NCBI RefSeq assembly: GCF_001854125.1
Contig: NZ_CP017715.1
Coordinates: forward strand, 186,001-250,000
From: Marinobacter salinus
Lineage (GTDB): Bacteria > Pseudomonadota > Gammaproteobacteria > Pseudomonadales > Oleiphilaceae
DNA length: 64,000 bases
Direction: 5' to 3'
The translations under genes were made by a program, and so were the position numbers. This document shows positions 27,390-37,329 of the stretch, in pieces. Within the stretch, counting starts at the first letter, position 1; every line of letters begins with the position of its first letter. Under the pieces are notes generated by a model. That model did no database searches. It saw nothing but the letters and a program-made list of their open reading frames with translations, and was not told where the DNA came from.

Positions 27390-28883
27390 TTACCGTGTCT
27401 CCTGAGCAATGCGATTGAACCATTCGACCCCGAAGCGTACTCCGAATCCCTGAAGGTCTGTGGGTATGTGCGCCAGCCCGCCCTTGTGAGTGCCGGAGGA
27501 CGCCATGTCCACATGAACCCAGCCAACGTTCTTGTCCACGAATTTCCCGAGCAAGCGGGCTGCGTATATATGGTCGCCCGCCCCCGCTGTCCGGCATTGG
27601 AGAGTATCGGCGACCTCCGATTTCAGGTCTTCGTCATAATCATCTTCGTAAGGGAACGGCCACACACGCTCACCACACTGTTCCCCGGCGTGGATGAGAG
27701 GGGCAACCCAGTACCGGCGGTTGGTGATTGCGCCGGCCATACGTTGGCCCAGGGCCGAGACGACGGCACCGGTCAGGGTGGCGTAATCCAGTATCGCCCG
27801 TGGCTTTTGCCGGCATGCCAGAGCCAGGGTGTCGGCAAGTACCATTCGACCCTCGGCGTCCGTGTTGATCAGTTCAATGGTGGTGCCGTTCAGCGCGGTC
27901 ACAACGTCGTTACACTTCGCTGCCCTTGAACCGATGTGGTTTTCGGCCAGCGCCAGCCAACAGTCTACCGGCTTTGAAAAATTGAGGCGGGTCAGGGCAA
28001 GCAGGGTTCCTAGCGCGACGGCGCTGCCCTGCATATCGCCATGCATGCCCAGCATGCCACCGCCTACCTTGAGATTACTGCCGCCGGTGTCGAAACAGAT
28101 GCCTTTACCGACCAGTGCAAAGGGCTGCTCTTCTGCGCCCTTCAGCCGGTATCGAAGGCGGAGTATTCCGGCATCCCGGGTGGGGCTGGCCTCAACCACG
28201 GATAGAAAAGCGCCGGCGCCCAGTTGTTGCAGTTGATCCCGGTCATAGAATTCAGCTTGCCAGCCTTCGGTCTTTGCCAGCGCTTCGGCGTAATCACGGT
28301 AGATCCGGGGTGTCAGGTAGTTGCCCGGCAACTGTGTGAGCCAGCGCGCCAGGTTGTTGCCCTCGGCAGTCGCCTTGGCGAAGCGAAAGTCAGCCGCTTC
28401 AAAATTGCCAATAAAGTTCATGGCTGCGAGGGGGTGGGTGTCCGGGGTTTCGTCAGAGATCTTGGGGGGCTGGAATAGGGCCGCGAAGGCCGCAGCCACG
28501 AGCGCTTCGGCCATAACGCAGGCAGCATGTGACTGATCAAGCATGGAAATCACATTGATCTTTTTGGAGCGCTCTGCCAGCAGTGGCGCGATCAACTCAC
28601 GTGCCTGGCTGAGAGCTTTGAACCCGCTGACGTCGTCTGTCACGAAGGCAATGGCGGCGCGTGTCCCTCTGGGGCCTGAAAGCAGCACCGGACTTTTGCC
28701 TTCCGGGAAATCGGCAAGACGCAACTTCAGGAAGTCCGCCCAGGGGGACCTGGATAGTACGTTTTGGTCGGCTTTCGGTACCAGGAGTATGAGACTTACG
28801 CCTGTATCAAAGTCCCACGAGGCTGGTATGCGGTGGTCTACCTCCAGCTTCAGTGCTGGCATTTTCGGAAGCTCAGGTTTCAT
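27390..28883 (-). CDS. M17 leucyl aminopeptidase family protein
   Basis: About 497 residues. The C-terminal catalytic domain has both metal-site signatures: LVGKGICFDTGGSNLKVGGG (canonical VGKGITFDSGG) and the strict M17 motif NTDAEGRMVLAD. It is a cytosolic di-zinc exopeptidase that removes N-terminal residues from peptides. The N-terminal domain is divergent and closer to the PepB-like branch than to E. coli PepA. ATG 28883 is preferred over 28964 because family similarity starts there; the ribosome binding site is weak (AGGGGA). Confidence 0.87.
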   Translation of the reverse strand: MKPELPKMPALKLEVDHRIPASWDFDTGVSLILLVPKADQNVLSRSPWADFLKLRLADFPEGKSPVLLSGPRGTRAAIAFVTDDVSGFKALSQARELIAPLLAERSKKINVISMLDQSHAACVMAEALVAAAFAALFQPPKISDETPDTHPLAAMNFIGNFEAADFRFAKATAEGNNLARWLTQLPGNYLTPRIYRDYAEALAKTEGWQAEFYDRDQLQQLGAGAFLSVVEASPTRDAGILRLRYRLKGAEEQPFALVGKGICFDTGGSNLKVGGGMLGMHGDMQGSAVALGTLLALTRLNFSKPVDCWLALAENHIGSRAAKCNDVVTALNGTTIELINTDAEGRMVLADTLALACRQKPRAILDYATLTGAVVSALGQRMAGAITNRRYWVAPLIHAGEQCGERVWPFPYEDDYDEDLKSEVADTLQCRTAGAGDHIYAARLLGKFVDKNVGWVHVDMASSGTHKGGLAHIPTDLQGFGVRFGVEWFNRIAQETR

Positions 28884-29092
28884 GGGCAGGTCCCCTAAAG
28901 GATTTTGAACGATCTCTGGTTTAAGGATAGTTGGATTCGTCCGGATTACAGAACCATTCAACAAGGTCTTGAGGAAATCAGGTATGCAGGCAATCTGACA
29001 CGCGCTGGATGTGTCGTAGAGAGTAGCCTCAGAGACCAGAAGCTGGCACAGTTCACCGGATCAACAGTTAACCATACCAAGAGGATAGGCGG

Positions 29093-29791
29093 GTGACAGA
29101 CCTTGTAGATTACCAACTCAATGATGGCGTCGCGACGATTGCCATTGCCAACGGAAAAGCGAACGCCTTGAGTCATGAGGTATTTGAAGCGCTGAATTCT
29201 GCGCTGGACCGAGCTGAGCAGGATGAAGCTGTGGTCATCCTGACCGGACAGCCGGGCATTTTTTCCGGAGGTTATGACCTCAAGGAGATGCAGAAAGGCC
29301 CGGGCGAGGCATCTGCTCTGGTCAGTGTGGGTTCAAAACTGACGCGCCGCCTGTCTGCGTTTCCGTTCCCGGTCATCGGTGCCTGCAGTGGTCATGCGAT
29401 AGCCAAGGGTGCGTTCATCATGCTTTCCGTGGATCACAGGATCGGCATTGAGGGCAGCTTCAAGCTTGGTCTTAATGAGGTCGCCATTGGCATGACCATG
29501 CACCATGCCGGTATTGAAATAGCGCGTCACCGTCTCGCGCCTGCTCATTTTTATCGCTCAGTCATTAATGCTGAAATATACAGCCCCGAAGGCGCCGTGC
29601 AAGCGGGCTTCCTGGACGAGGTCGTGGCTCCCGAACAGCTGATGACCCGGGCGAACGAGCTGGCGCAACAGTTCCGGAAACTGAACATGCGTGCGCACAA
29701 GGAGACCAAACTCAAGGCCAAAGCCGAGTACCTGGCATTGCTGGACCGCTGCATTGAACAGGATGCGGCCAACTTGGGGCTGATGGCCTGA
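29093..29791 (+). CDS. Crotonase/enoyl-CoA hydratase family protein
   Basis: A 232-residue crotonase-fold protein. The oxyanion-hole segments are present (GIFSGGYDLKEM and ACSGHAIAKGAFIML). The two catalytic Glu positions of true enoyl-CoA hydratase are not both evident (HRIGIEGSFKLGLNEV holds one), so the reaction could be hydratase, isomerase or another crotonase reaction. The GTG start is preceded by GAGGA. It ends one base from the convergent LemA-type gene. Confidence 0.85.
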   Translation: MTDLVDYQLNDGVATIAIANGKANALSHEVFEALNSALDRAEQDEAVVILTGQPGIFSGGYDLKEMQKGPGEASALVSVGSKLTRRLSAFPFPVIGACSGHAIAKGAFIMLSVDHRIGIEGSFKLGLNEVAIGMTMHHAGIEIARHRLAPAHFYRSVINAEIYSPEGAVQAGFLDEVVAPEQLMTRANELAQQFRKLNMRAHKETKLKAKAEYLALLDRCIEQDAANLGLMA

Positions 29792-31993
29792 TCACTCCCC
29801 GACTGCAAACTGCTGTGCGGGTCTGAACCGGAACAGCTTCGCAAGGATCAGGTCCGGAAACGACTGTATCCGTGTGTTGTAGATCAACGCGCTCTCGGCG
29901 TAGCTGTTCCGAAGCAGCGACAGGTAATTCTCGGTCTCAGCCATCATGGCCATGAACTGACCGATCACTTTGCTGTTTTTCAGGTCCGGATAGTTCTCGA
30001 TCCGGGCCTGCATCGCTCTGGTCACCTTCTGTTCAAATCCAATCAGTTTGTCGAGCTCCCCTGCGTTACGGATCCCGGCCGGATTGGCATTGCGTAGCTG
30101 GGCAATAGCCTTGAGCAGTTGGTTCTCGTGGGCCAGGGAGGCTTTGACTACTTTCTCCAGGTTAGGCCACAAGTCGTGGCGCTGCTGGAGGATGGTGTCA
30201 ATGTTGGCCCGGGCACGGTCGACACGGTTCTTCAGGAATACGATGTCGTTGTAGTGCAGGATGCCGATGTAAATACAGAGTACAAGCGGCACTATCAGTG
30301 CTGAAAGCAACAGATTGTCAGGGCTGAAGTTGCCGTCTGCCGCGAACATTGCGGTAGCCGCGAACAGGAAGAGGCCGAGGCTGACGGCAGTGCCCACAAA
30401 GCCGCCTGCACCGCGCGCGAGCACGATGTCATCTTCCTCGTGAGTGCTGATGAGAAAGGGTGCCTCTTCATCCTTTTGGATGGTGAGGCGGTCAGGCTGC
30501 TGGCGGTCCAGGCCAGCAAATCCGATACAATACACGTTGACCAGCGTGTCCAGGAGTCTGACGCTGTACCGTCTGTCGCCTCGGGTTTCCGAGTGGTGTT
30601 TCGGGTATTCAATGCTGGCCCCCTCCGGCTGAACCAGTATCCGGCCCTGGTTGTCGTCGAGCCAGAAGGGCACTCGCTCGCTCCGATGCTCGATGGTGTG
30701 CCACTTTTCGTTTTTTCCGGACCCCCGCCGCTCTTCCACCTTGTAATCAAAGGCCACGCATTTCTCGTTCAGGAGCGGGTCATGGATGGGCGGCCGAAGG
30801 TCATCTGAATCCACCATGCCTTTCAGCTCAGACAAGCCAAAACTGAGGCCTGTTGTGCTGCTGGTGGGTACGGCTTCGATCAGGCGTTTGAATTTGACGG
30901 TGCGGATCGCGAAGAAAACGAGTATCACGGCAAGTGCCGAGCTTCCGGCTGATAGACCCCAACTGGTCCAGGCATGCTGGAATTTGCCTTGTGGCTGACG
31001 TTCAACGATTTGCTCCACCCGGGCTATGGTGCTGTCGTCCAGCTCAGGTAGTGGCAAGCGGTTTTCTACCGTGCGCCGGAACATCCATCGGTCAAGCCAG
31101 CCGCTGGTGCTTTGGCGAATAAGCTGTTTCAGGGCAGCAAGGTCGGCGAGGGCGAGCGGGTTATCCTTACCATCGTTCAGTTGCTGATAGCGGGATTCGT
31201 AAAGGGTGGCGATGGCGGACCATTCCTGATTGAGCTTAGTCACTCCCAGAACGGAGAGGGTTCCCGAGATGGCGACGCTCATCACCAGTACATACACCCA
31301 GAAACGGTGTATTTTTGTGGCGGTCAGCGCCAGGGCCAGGCCCAGTGCCAACAGACCGGTGGCGATTGAAATCCGGATGGCCGCACTAAACAGGCGGTCC
31401 CCGCCATCGACATCAAGGGTGAAGCCCGAAATCAACGACGGCAGGCTGAAAACGTCTAGGCCTGAAAACACCATCTCCCCGTCTTCGCGATTGAAGCGCC
31501 CAATCACCCTGACGGTATCTCCGGGCTTCAGAGCCCACTCTGAATAGATTTTCTGGCCGGTTTGAGAGTAATAAGTGCGCTCCAGACTCCACTCTATGGC
31601 TGAGTGGTCGTGACCTGGTGCAATGGTCACAGTGCCACTGCTATCCCGGAGTGGGAAGCTTCCGCCCCGTTCGCCCGAGTCGAGCGTACGGATGTGTCGG
31701 TCGCCGTCGGAGTCCCGGTATTCTTCCTCAAGTTTGTATCGATAATACACCGCTTTGGTGTTTGAGTAAGGCGTAGAGAGTGTGCCCAGATCCTCGCCTG
31801 CCTTGCCGGCAACAATATATGGCCCCTTCGTCAGCGCGGCGATGGGCGTTTCTGGCATCCGCTCTATCTGGCGGGCCTGGGCAAGCTGCTCGAGCCCGGT
31901 TTGCATGAGGTGGTAAGAACCGGCCAGACAGGCCAGCGCAAGCACTGCCATAATGATACGGCCTGGTCTGCCTGCAATGTTAAAGCGCCTCAT
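29792..31993 (-). CDS. GIDE-GIDE-LemA fusion membrane protein
   Basis: A 733-residue protein with one N-terminal membrane segment, a first GIDE-like domain (residues about 55-190; GPYIVAGKAGEDLGTL, AVYYRYKLEE), a membrane pair (about 205-255) and a charged stretch. A further membrane segment near 355 precedes a second GIDE-like domain (about 385-540; CVAFDYKVEERRGSG), then two helices and a C-terminal LemA domain (about 605-733; NDIVFLKNRVDRARANIDTI, ETENYLSLLRNSYAESALIYNTRIQSFPDLILAKLF). LemA domains usually stand alone at about 190 residues, and GIDE domains are known from the mitochondrial E3 ligase MUL1. There is no RING finger here. Function is unknown; an envelope stress or surface-signalling role is only a guess. 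Confidence 0.85.
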   Translation of the reverse strand: MRRFNIAGRPGRIIMAVLALACLAGSYHLMQTGLEQLAQARQIERMPETPIAALTKGPYIVAGKAGEDLGTLSTPYSNTKAVYYRYKLEEEYRDSDGDRHIRTLDSGERGGSFPLRDSSGTVTIAPGHDHSAIEWSLERTYYSQTGQKIYSEWALKPGDTVRVIGRFNREDGEMVFSGLDVFSLPSLISGFTLDVDGGDRLFSAAIRISIATGLLALGLALALTATKIHRFWVYVLVMSVAISGTLSVLGVTKLNQEWSAIATLYESRYQQLNDGKDNPLALADLAALKQLIRQSTSGWLDRWMFRRTVENRLPLPELDDSTIARVEQIVERQPQGKFQHAWTSWGLSAGSSALAVILVFFAIRTVKFKRLIEAVPTSSTTGLSFGLSELKGMVDSDDLRPPIHDPLLNEKCVAFDYKVEERRGSGKNEKWHTIEHRSERVPFWLDDNQGRILVQPEGASIEYPKHHSETRGDRRYSVRLLDTLVNVYCIGFAGLDRQQPDRLTIQKDEEAPFLISTHEEDDIVLARGAGGFVGTAVSLGLFLFAATAMFAADGNFSPDNLLLSALIVPLVLCIYIGILHYNDIVFLKNRVDRARANIDTILQQRHDLWPNLEKVVKASLAHENQLLKAIAQLRNANPAGIRNAGELDKLIGFEQKVTRAMQARIENYPDLKNSKVIGQFMAMMAETENYLSLLRNSYAESALIYNTRIQSFPDLILAKLFRFRPAQQFAVGE

Positions 31994-32161
31994 GGGTGTT
32001 ACATTCTCTCTGTCGGTGATTTCAGGAGGGCGAGAGTATATAACAGGGAAACAGGTCTCTCATGTTTGTCTTCACACCCCGGAGCCTCTGGTGATTCAGC
32101 CCGGATCATGTAACTTGGAGGGCTTACTGCGCCCCATAGCAATCGATAAAGGAGTACTGTC

Positions 32162-33193
32162 GTGTCCGTGTCAGAACAGTTTGCCAGCGATAACTACAGC
32201 GGTGTTTGTCCGCAAGCCTGGAAAGCCATGGATGAGGCGAACCGGGTGGACGAGGCCGCCTATGGCGAAGACAGCTGGACTCAGCGGGCGGCAGATGGTA
32301 TCCGGGCACTGTTTGACACCGACTGCGATGTCTATTTCGTCTTTAACGGCACAGCGGCCAATTCGCTGGCTCTGGCGTCCATCGGCCAGTCGTTTCACAG
32401 CGTGATTTGCCACGAGCTGGCTCACATTGAGACGGATGAGTGTGGTGGGCCGGAGTATGCGTCCAATGGAGCAAAGCTCTTGCTGGGGCAGGGGCCGGAC
32501 GGCAAGCTGACGCCAGAAAGCATCGAGCATCTGGTCACCAAGCGCACCGATATACACTACCCGAAGCCCAAGGCGCTGAGCCTGACTCAGGCAACAGAGG
32601 TGGGCACCATCTACACGCCTGATGAGCTGCGTGCGATCCGGGCCACAGCCGATCAGTACAACCTGAATATCCACATGGACGGAGCCCGGTTTGCCAACGC
32701 GGTGGCGGCTCTGGATGTTCACCCGTCCGAGATCACCTGGAAAGCCGGGGTCGACGTACTGTGTTTTTCGGGCACCAAGAATGGCCTGGCTTTGGGAGAA
32801 GCCGTGGTGTTTTTCAACAAGCGGCTGGCTGAAGACTTTGAGTGGCGCTGCAAGCAGGCGGGTCAGCTGGCGTCCAAGATGCGATTTATCTCGGCGCCTT
32901 GGTGCGGGCTGCTGGAAGATGACGTCTGGCTCAAGAATGCGCGACACGCGAATGCCTGCGCCGAGCGACTGGCCAGCGGCCTGGCTGGCCTGCCGGGCAT
33001 AGCGCTTCGCTACCCCAGAGAGGTAAACGGTGTCTTTGTGGAAATGCCGGAGCCGATACAGGCGGCGCTGCGGTCCAAAGGCTGGCGGTTCTACAATTTC
33101 ATCGGTGGTTCGGCCCGGCTGATGTGTTCCTGGGCGACGACGACAGAGCGGGTTGATCAGTTTCTGGCTGACGTGCGGGAATTGGTTGCCTAG
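32162..33193 (+). CDS. ltaE: Low-specificity L-threonine aldolase, PLP-dependent
   Basis: A 343-residue fold-type I PLP enzyme that splits threonine or allo-threonine into glycine and acetaldehyde. It has FASDNYSGVCPQAWKAM at the start, AAYGEDSWTQ, FNGTAANSLAL, HMDGARFANAV and the Schiff-base region CFSGTKNGLALGEAVV. The start is GTG 32162 with AAAGGAG 7 bases upstream. Its glycine product could feed the BHA cycle elsewhere in the window, though nothing links them in sequence. Confidence 0.92.
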   Translation: MSVSEQFASDNYSGVCPQAWKAMDEANRVDEAAYGEDSWTQRAADGIRALFDTDCDVYFVFNGTAANSLALASIGQSFHSVICHELAHIETDECGGPEYASNGAKLLLGQGPDGKLTPESIEHLVTKRTDIHYPKPKALSLTQATEVGTIYTPDELRAIRATADQYNLNIHMDGARFANAVAALDVHPSEITWKAGVDVLCFSGTKNGLALGEAVVFFNKRLAEDFEWRCKQAGQLASKMRFISAPWCGLLEDDVWLKNARHANACAERLASGLAGLPGIALRYPREVNGVFVEMPEPIQAALRSKGWRFYNFIGGSARLMCSWATTTERVDQFLADVRELVA

Positions 33194-33511
33194 CGCAAGA
33201 AGGTCGAGCTTTGGCTAATTCGATGGGCTGAGAGTTCTGATGGATTTCTGGCTGCCCCGCCTTTCTTTTGATGCCGGGTTGGCTAGACTTTAATCGGTCC
33301 CTTTGCCTGGAGTATGTGCCCATGGAACATTCTCCTGCGATAGCCGCGCGCTTTTCCGCGCACATCAAGCCGACCTCCGGCAAGCAGGGACTCTCGCGTT
33401 AAGCGCCACACGAATAATCGCCGGATTTTGGGTCGTTATCGATCTAATCGGCTGCGCCTGGGTGGTTTATTATTCCAGAAGAGGCTGCGTTTCCAGAGGA
33501 GGGTAGCTGAG
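33194..33511. other. Intergenic region before the DUF1326 gene
   Basis: About 318 bases without a supported gene. A 26-codon frame starts at ATG 33321, but it lacks a ribosome binding site. A short GCGCG/CGCGC inverted repeat occurs near 33345-33360. The DUF1326 frame opens upstream at 33428 without a plausible start there. Confidence 0.45.
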
Positions 33512-34147
33512 ATGGAAAAAATAGATTGGCGCATAAAAGGATTGGAATTTGTAAACTGTAATTGTGACTTGGGATGTCCATGCCAGTTCATGGGACGACC
33601 TTCCCACGGCGACTGTGAAGCATTTGCTGCAGTAAAAATTGAAGACGGGTTCTTCGGGGATACGCGTCTGGATGACCTGTCCTTTGCCATGACTCTGAAG
33701 TGGCCGGGGGCCATTCACGAAGGCAATGGCACGGCACAGGCCTTTGTCGATGAGCGGGCCAGTCCGCAACAGCGGGAAGCCCTGATGGCCATCCTGTCGG
33801 GCGAAACATCCGAGCCGGGCGCCACGTTCTTCAATGTGTTTGCCAGTACGATGACGAAGATGCACGATCCGGTGTTCTGCCCGATCCAGATTGACTGTGA
33901 CGTTGAGGCACGGAAGGCGTCAGTTCGGGTGGCGGATCTGATTGAGGCCAGTGGTGCACCTATTCTTAGCCCGGTGGATGGCTCTGAACATCGGGCCCGC
34001 ATCGATCTGCCGAACGGTTTCGAGTACGCGGTAGCCGAGGTGGCGACTGGCCGCACCAGCGCTCATGCAGACATTCCGATGGAGCTCAATGCCAGCCATA
34101 GTCACCTCTCACACCTGGATATCGGACCCGCCGGTGTTCACCGGTAG
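33512..34147 (+). CDS. DUF1326 protein
   Basis: A 211-residue protein of DUF1326. It starts with the conserved EFVNCNCDLGCPCQFMGRPS cysteine motif and continues with GDCEAFAAVKIEDG, both family hallmarks, then HDPVFCPIQID. The cysteine cluster suggests metal or redox chemistry, but function is not established. GGAGGG lies upstream of ATG 33512. It directly abuts the DUF2182 gene, a pairing often seen in proteobacteria. Confidence 0.85.
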   Translation: MEKIDWRIKGLEFVNCNCDLGCPCQFMGRPSHGDCEAFAAVKIEDGFFGDTRLDDLSFAMTLKWPGAIHEGNGTAQAFVDERASPQQREALMAILSGETSEPGATFFNVFASTMTKMHDPVFCPIQIDCDVEARKASVRVADLIEASGAPILSPVDGSEHRARIDLPNGFEYAVAEVATGRTSAHADIPMELNASHSHLSHLDIGPAGVHR

Positions 34148-34939
34148 GTGACGGGTGAGAAAGTGGCGGGCAGAAACGGTTCTTTCTCTGGCTTGAGGGT
34201 GCGCGATTCGCTGGTAACTCTGGTCGGGTTACTGGCGATCGTGGGCCTTAGCTGGTTGTATCTTTTCGGCTTGGCGTCCGATATGGCCTCGATGTCTCCG
34301 GGCATGATGACCTTCAAGGACTGGACACCTGGGTATTTCGTTCTGATGCTGGTGATGTGGGGCATCATGATGGTGGCAATGATGACGCCAAGCGCCGCCC
34401 CGATGATTATGCTGTATCGGCAGGTGGCTCGGAAGAATCATCTGACCGGTGCCATGCTGGGTACGGCACTGTTCGCTGGCGGATACCTCCTGGTCTGGAT
34501 GCTCTTCAGCCTGGTGGCGACGGCACTGCAGTGGCTTTTGGAGCAGTGGGCGCTGCTCAGCCCCTATATGCGTAGCCAGAACCAGTTGTTCAGTGGCGTT
34601 ATCCTGATTGCCGCCGGCATCTATCAGTTTTCCTCCCTGAAACAGGCCTGCCTGCGTCGCTGTCAAGGCCCGCTGATCTTCATTACCCGGTATTGGCGCT
34701 CAGGGCTGCGGGGAGCTTTTGAGATGGGTATTCGCCACGGAGCCTACTGTGTGGGCTGTTGTGCCGCGTTGATGGCCTTGCTGTTCGTGGGCGGGATTAT
34801 GGATCTCAGTGTAATCGCGGCGATAGCGGGGGTGGTGTTGCTGGAAAAATTGATGCCCGGCGGAGAGTGGGTTGCAAGGGGAATCGGCTCTCTCGCCATC
34901 GCTCTGGGCGCGTTTCTGATGTCGGTTACGGTGATGTGA
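34148..34939 (+). CDS. DUF2182 integral membrane protein
   Basis: 263 residues with about seven hydrophobic segments. Met-rich [20 protein letters not shown] and [20 protein letters not shown] match DUF2182 (predicted metal-binding membrane proteins). The GTG start follows the DUF1326 stop with no gap, so the two are translationally coupled. A shared role in metal handling is inferred from the Met and Cys motifs only. Confidence 0.83.
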   Translation: MTGEKVAGRNGSFSGLRVRDSLVTLVGLLAIVGLSWLYLFGLASDMASMSPGMMTFKDWTPGYFVLMLVMWGIMMVAMMTPSAAPMIMLYRQVARKNHLTGAMLGTALFAGGYLLVWMLFSLVATALQWLLEQWALLSPYMRSQNQLFSGVILIAAGIYQFSSLKQACLRRCQGPLIFITRYWRSGLRGAFEMGIRHGAYCVGCCAALMALLFVGGIMDLSVIAAIAGVVLLEKLMPGGEWVARGIGSLAIALGAFLMSVTVM

Positions 34940-35091
34940 GTTCAGTAGTCCCCTACAGGATAGTTACGTTCTGGTGTAGAGTTCGGGAAGGCGGTGATGT
35001 TTTGCAGTCCCGAATTTCGGTATCGCTTGTCGCACGTCATCGTGGTATATCAGCATCCTTGTCGTCCACTTTCAGTCTGGAATCTGAAGAC

Positions 35092-35658
35092 ATGCCAAGA
35101 GCTAGTGAAATCAAAAAGAATTCTGCCGTTGAGTATCAGGACCGAGTCTATTTCGTGAAAGACATTGAGCGCTCGGTGCCGCAGGGCCGTGCCGGAGGTA
35201 GCCTCTACCGAATGCGGATGTACGATGTGGTGACCGGTAACAAGATTGATGAGACCTTTAAAGACTCGGATATGTTGAATCTGGCGGACCTTACCCGCCG
35301 TCCTGCCTCCTTCTCCTATGCCGACGGCGATGAATATGTGTTCATGGACACTGAGGACTACACCCAGTACAGCCTGAACCGGGAATCCATTGCCGATGAG
35401 TTATTGTTTATCAGTGAAGACACCCAGGGCGTGATGGTGATTCTGCTGAAGGATTCTCCCGTAGCGCTGGATCTGCCGCCCACTGTTGAACTTGTGATTG
35501 AGGAAACCGATCCGTCCGTCAAGGGTGGTTCAGCAACCGCCAGAACCAAACCGGCCAAATTGAGCACCGGACTGGTAGTACAGGTGCCTGAGCATATTTC
35601 CACTGGTGATCGCATAAAAATTAATGTTGAGGAGCGCAAGTTCCTGGGTCGTGCATGA
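35092..35658 (+). CDS. yeiP: Elongation factor P-like protein YeiP (EfpL)
   Basis: A 188-residue three-domain EF-P paralogue that helps ribosomes through polyproline and related stalls. It begins [10 protein letters not shown], then [18 protein letters not shown] (KOW domain, loop with Arg rather than the modified Lys), [13 protein letters not shown] (OB domain) and [20 protein letters not shown] near the end. All match E. coli YeiP closely. ATG 35092 is preferred; an open frame reads back to 34759 inside the DUF2182 gene. Confidence 0.93.
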   Translation: MPRASEIKKNSAVEYQDRVYFVKDIERSVPQGRAGGSLYRMRMYDVVTGNKIDETFKDSDMLNLADLTRRPASFSYADGDEYVFMDTEDYTQYSLNRESIADELLFISEDTQGVMVILLKDSPVALDLPPTVELVIEETDPSVKGGSATARTKPAKLSTGLVVQVPEHISTGDRIKINVEERKFLGRA

Positions 35659-35677
35659 GCTGAAGTAAGGAAACCCC

Positions 35678-36865
35678 TTGAAACCAATAGAAACAATAAA
35701 AGTGTTGGCAGCCAGCGTGATTGCCGTTGTGGTCATGGTGGGAATTGCCCGGTTTTCCTATACACCGATGATACCCGAGATGGTCGATGCGCTTGGTTTG
35801 AGCAAGTCCGTTGTGGGCATGCTGGCGACGGTGAATTATGCCGGGTATCTGACCGGTGCGTTGCTCATCACACGGATCAGTGATCTCGGCCTCAAAGTGA
35901 AGTTGTACCAGTTGGGGCTGGTGGTTGCCGTGGTTTCTACGGTTCTCATGGGGTACACCACCGACATCTGGTTGTGGTTTGTGTTGCGCTTTGTCTCCGG
36001 ATTGAGCACGTCCGCCGGCATGTTGCTGGGTGCGGGGCTCTTGATGAGCTGGCTGATCAAGAATAACCAGAAATCGGAACTGGGCGTGTTCTTTTCGGGT
36101 ATCGGTCTCGGGATTGTTCTCACTGCAGTTCTTGCAGAGCTGATCAAGGATCCTTTCGCCTGGGATCAGCAGTGGGTGATCTATGGATTGGTGGCGCTGG
36201 TGCTTCTGGTTCCAGCCTGGCTATGGATGCCGGATTATCGGGCCTGTGCTCTCCCACGAACCGGAAACGCAGCGGCCCGTGAGGAACGGAGCCGGTTTAT
36301 TATCATTCTGCAGCTGGCCTATTTCTGTGCCGGCGTTGGTTATGTGGTTACGGCTACTTTCCTGGTGGCGATTGCCGAGTCCATGCCCGAGCTCAGCGGT
36401 CACGGCTGGCTGATCTGGCTTATTGCCGGCCTTTCCGCCACACCCGCCTGCTGGCTCTGGGATGTGTTCTCGCGCCGTTGGGGGCAGTGGACAGCGCTTT
36501 ATCTCGCCTACACGCTTAACGCCGTGAGTATCCTGATGTTGATCCTGAACACCAGCATGGCCAGCGTCATGCTCAGCGCTGTGATATACGGTGCCAGCTT
36601 CATTGGTATTGTCAGCATGATGCTGGCGATGGTCGGGCGCGTGTTCCCCGAAAATCCCTCCCGGCCCATGAGCCGGCTTACTTTCAGTTATGGTATCGCA
36701 CAGATGCTGGCGCCCGCTGTCGTCGGTTACCTGGCTGATGTCGAGGGGAATTATTCCCATGGCCTCTGGCTGACCCTGTTGGTGATGGCCCTTGGGGTCG
36801 TGATGCTTCACCTGGCACGCCAGGCCAAAGACAGAGAAACGGCTGCCCTGAGCCAGACCGGTTAA
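35678..36865 (+). CDS. YbfB/YjiJ-family MFS transporter
   Basis: A 395-residue inner-membrane carrier with 12 helices. GIARFSYTPMIPEMVDALGL near the start and AGYLTGALLI are signatures of the YbfB/YjiJ group. The start is TTG 35678 with TAAGGA upstream; no nearby ATG fits the family N-terminus. The substrate is unknown. Its end overlaps that of the convergent membrane-protein gene. Confidence 0.84.
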   Translation: MKPIETIKVLAASVIAVVVMVGIARFSYTPMIPEMVDALGLSKSVVGMLATVNYAGYLTGALLITRISDLGLKVKLYQLGLVVAVVSTVLMGYTTDIWLWFVLRFVSGLSTSAGMLLGAGLLMSWLIKNNQKSELGVFFSGIGLGIVLTAVLAELIKDPFAWDQQWVIYGLVALVLLVPAWLWMPDYRACALPRTGNAAAREERSRFIIILQLAYFCAGVGYVVTATFLVAIAESMPELSGHGWLIWLIAGLSATPACWLWDVFSRRWGQWTALYLAYTLNAVSILMLILNTSMASVMLSAVIYGASFIGIVSMMLAMVGRVFPENPSRPMSRLTFSYGIAQMLAPAVVGYLADVEGNYSHGLWLTLLVMALGVVMLHLARQAKDRETAALSQTG

Positions 36866-36880
36866 TAAGACCCGGTCTGG
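36853..36880. terminator. 9-bp stem at overlap of convergent genes
   Basis: CCAGACCGG (36853-36861) pairs perfectly with CCGGTCTGG (36872-36880), with a 10-base loop. It covers the final codons of the MFS gene and of the convergent membrane-protein gene; a shared terminator is likely. Confidence 0.6.
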
Positions 36881-37329
36881 TCCTTTGGTGCCATCTTGAG
36901 GAACGCACCCAGCGCTGCCAACAGCAATGCTGTGCTCACGATAATCGCCACCGGATAATAGAGGTTTCCAGCGAGCTCGAGCTGGCTGTATTTGATGATC
37001 ATTATCAGTCCTTCCAGGGACATGGCAACGCAAACGGTTCCGATGAATCGAGGCAGGGTTCGCCTCATCATGGTAATGACATCGTGGGATTCTGACCGCC
37101 CGCTGTATTCCGAGCGGATCACCATGGCCAGCTCGTAAACCGCGAGGGCAATGATGCTGCCGTTAACTCCCTTGATCAGTGCCTGCATGAGTGGCTGACC
37201 GGCCTGAAACTGGCCGACGACATCCATGACAGTTGCTCCCACCAGCGTAAAAGCCAGCACGAAGAATACGAGGGAAAACAGACGTGCGAACAGGGCCCTG
37301 AGAGGAATTGTCGCCAACATGTTAATCAT
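36862..37329 (-). CDS. Small integral membrane protein of unknown family
   Basis: About 155 residues with four hydrophobic segments (LFSLVFFVLAFTLVG, IIALAVYELAMVI, FIGTVCVAMSLEGLIMII, PVAIIVSTALLLAALGAFL). No family is recognised. The start is uncertain: ATG 37329 and 37320 fit a short N-terminus, while the frame opens at 37389. The ribosome binding site is weak. Confidence 0.65.
   Translation of the reverse strand: MINMLATIPLRALFARLFSLVFFVLAFTLVGATVMDVVGQFQAGQPLMQALIKGVNGSIIALAVYELAMVIRSEYSGRSESHDVITMMRRTLPRFIGTVCVAMSLEGLIMIIKYSQLELAGNLYYPVAIIVSTALLLAALGAFLKMAPKDQTGSY

Noticed and set aside
33321-33401. 26-codon open frame upstream of the DUF1326 gene
   Set aside because: No ribosome binding site and no family match.
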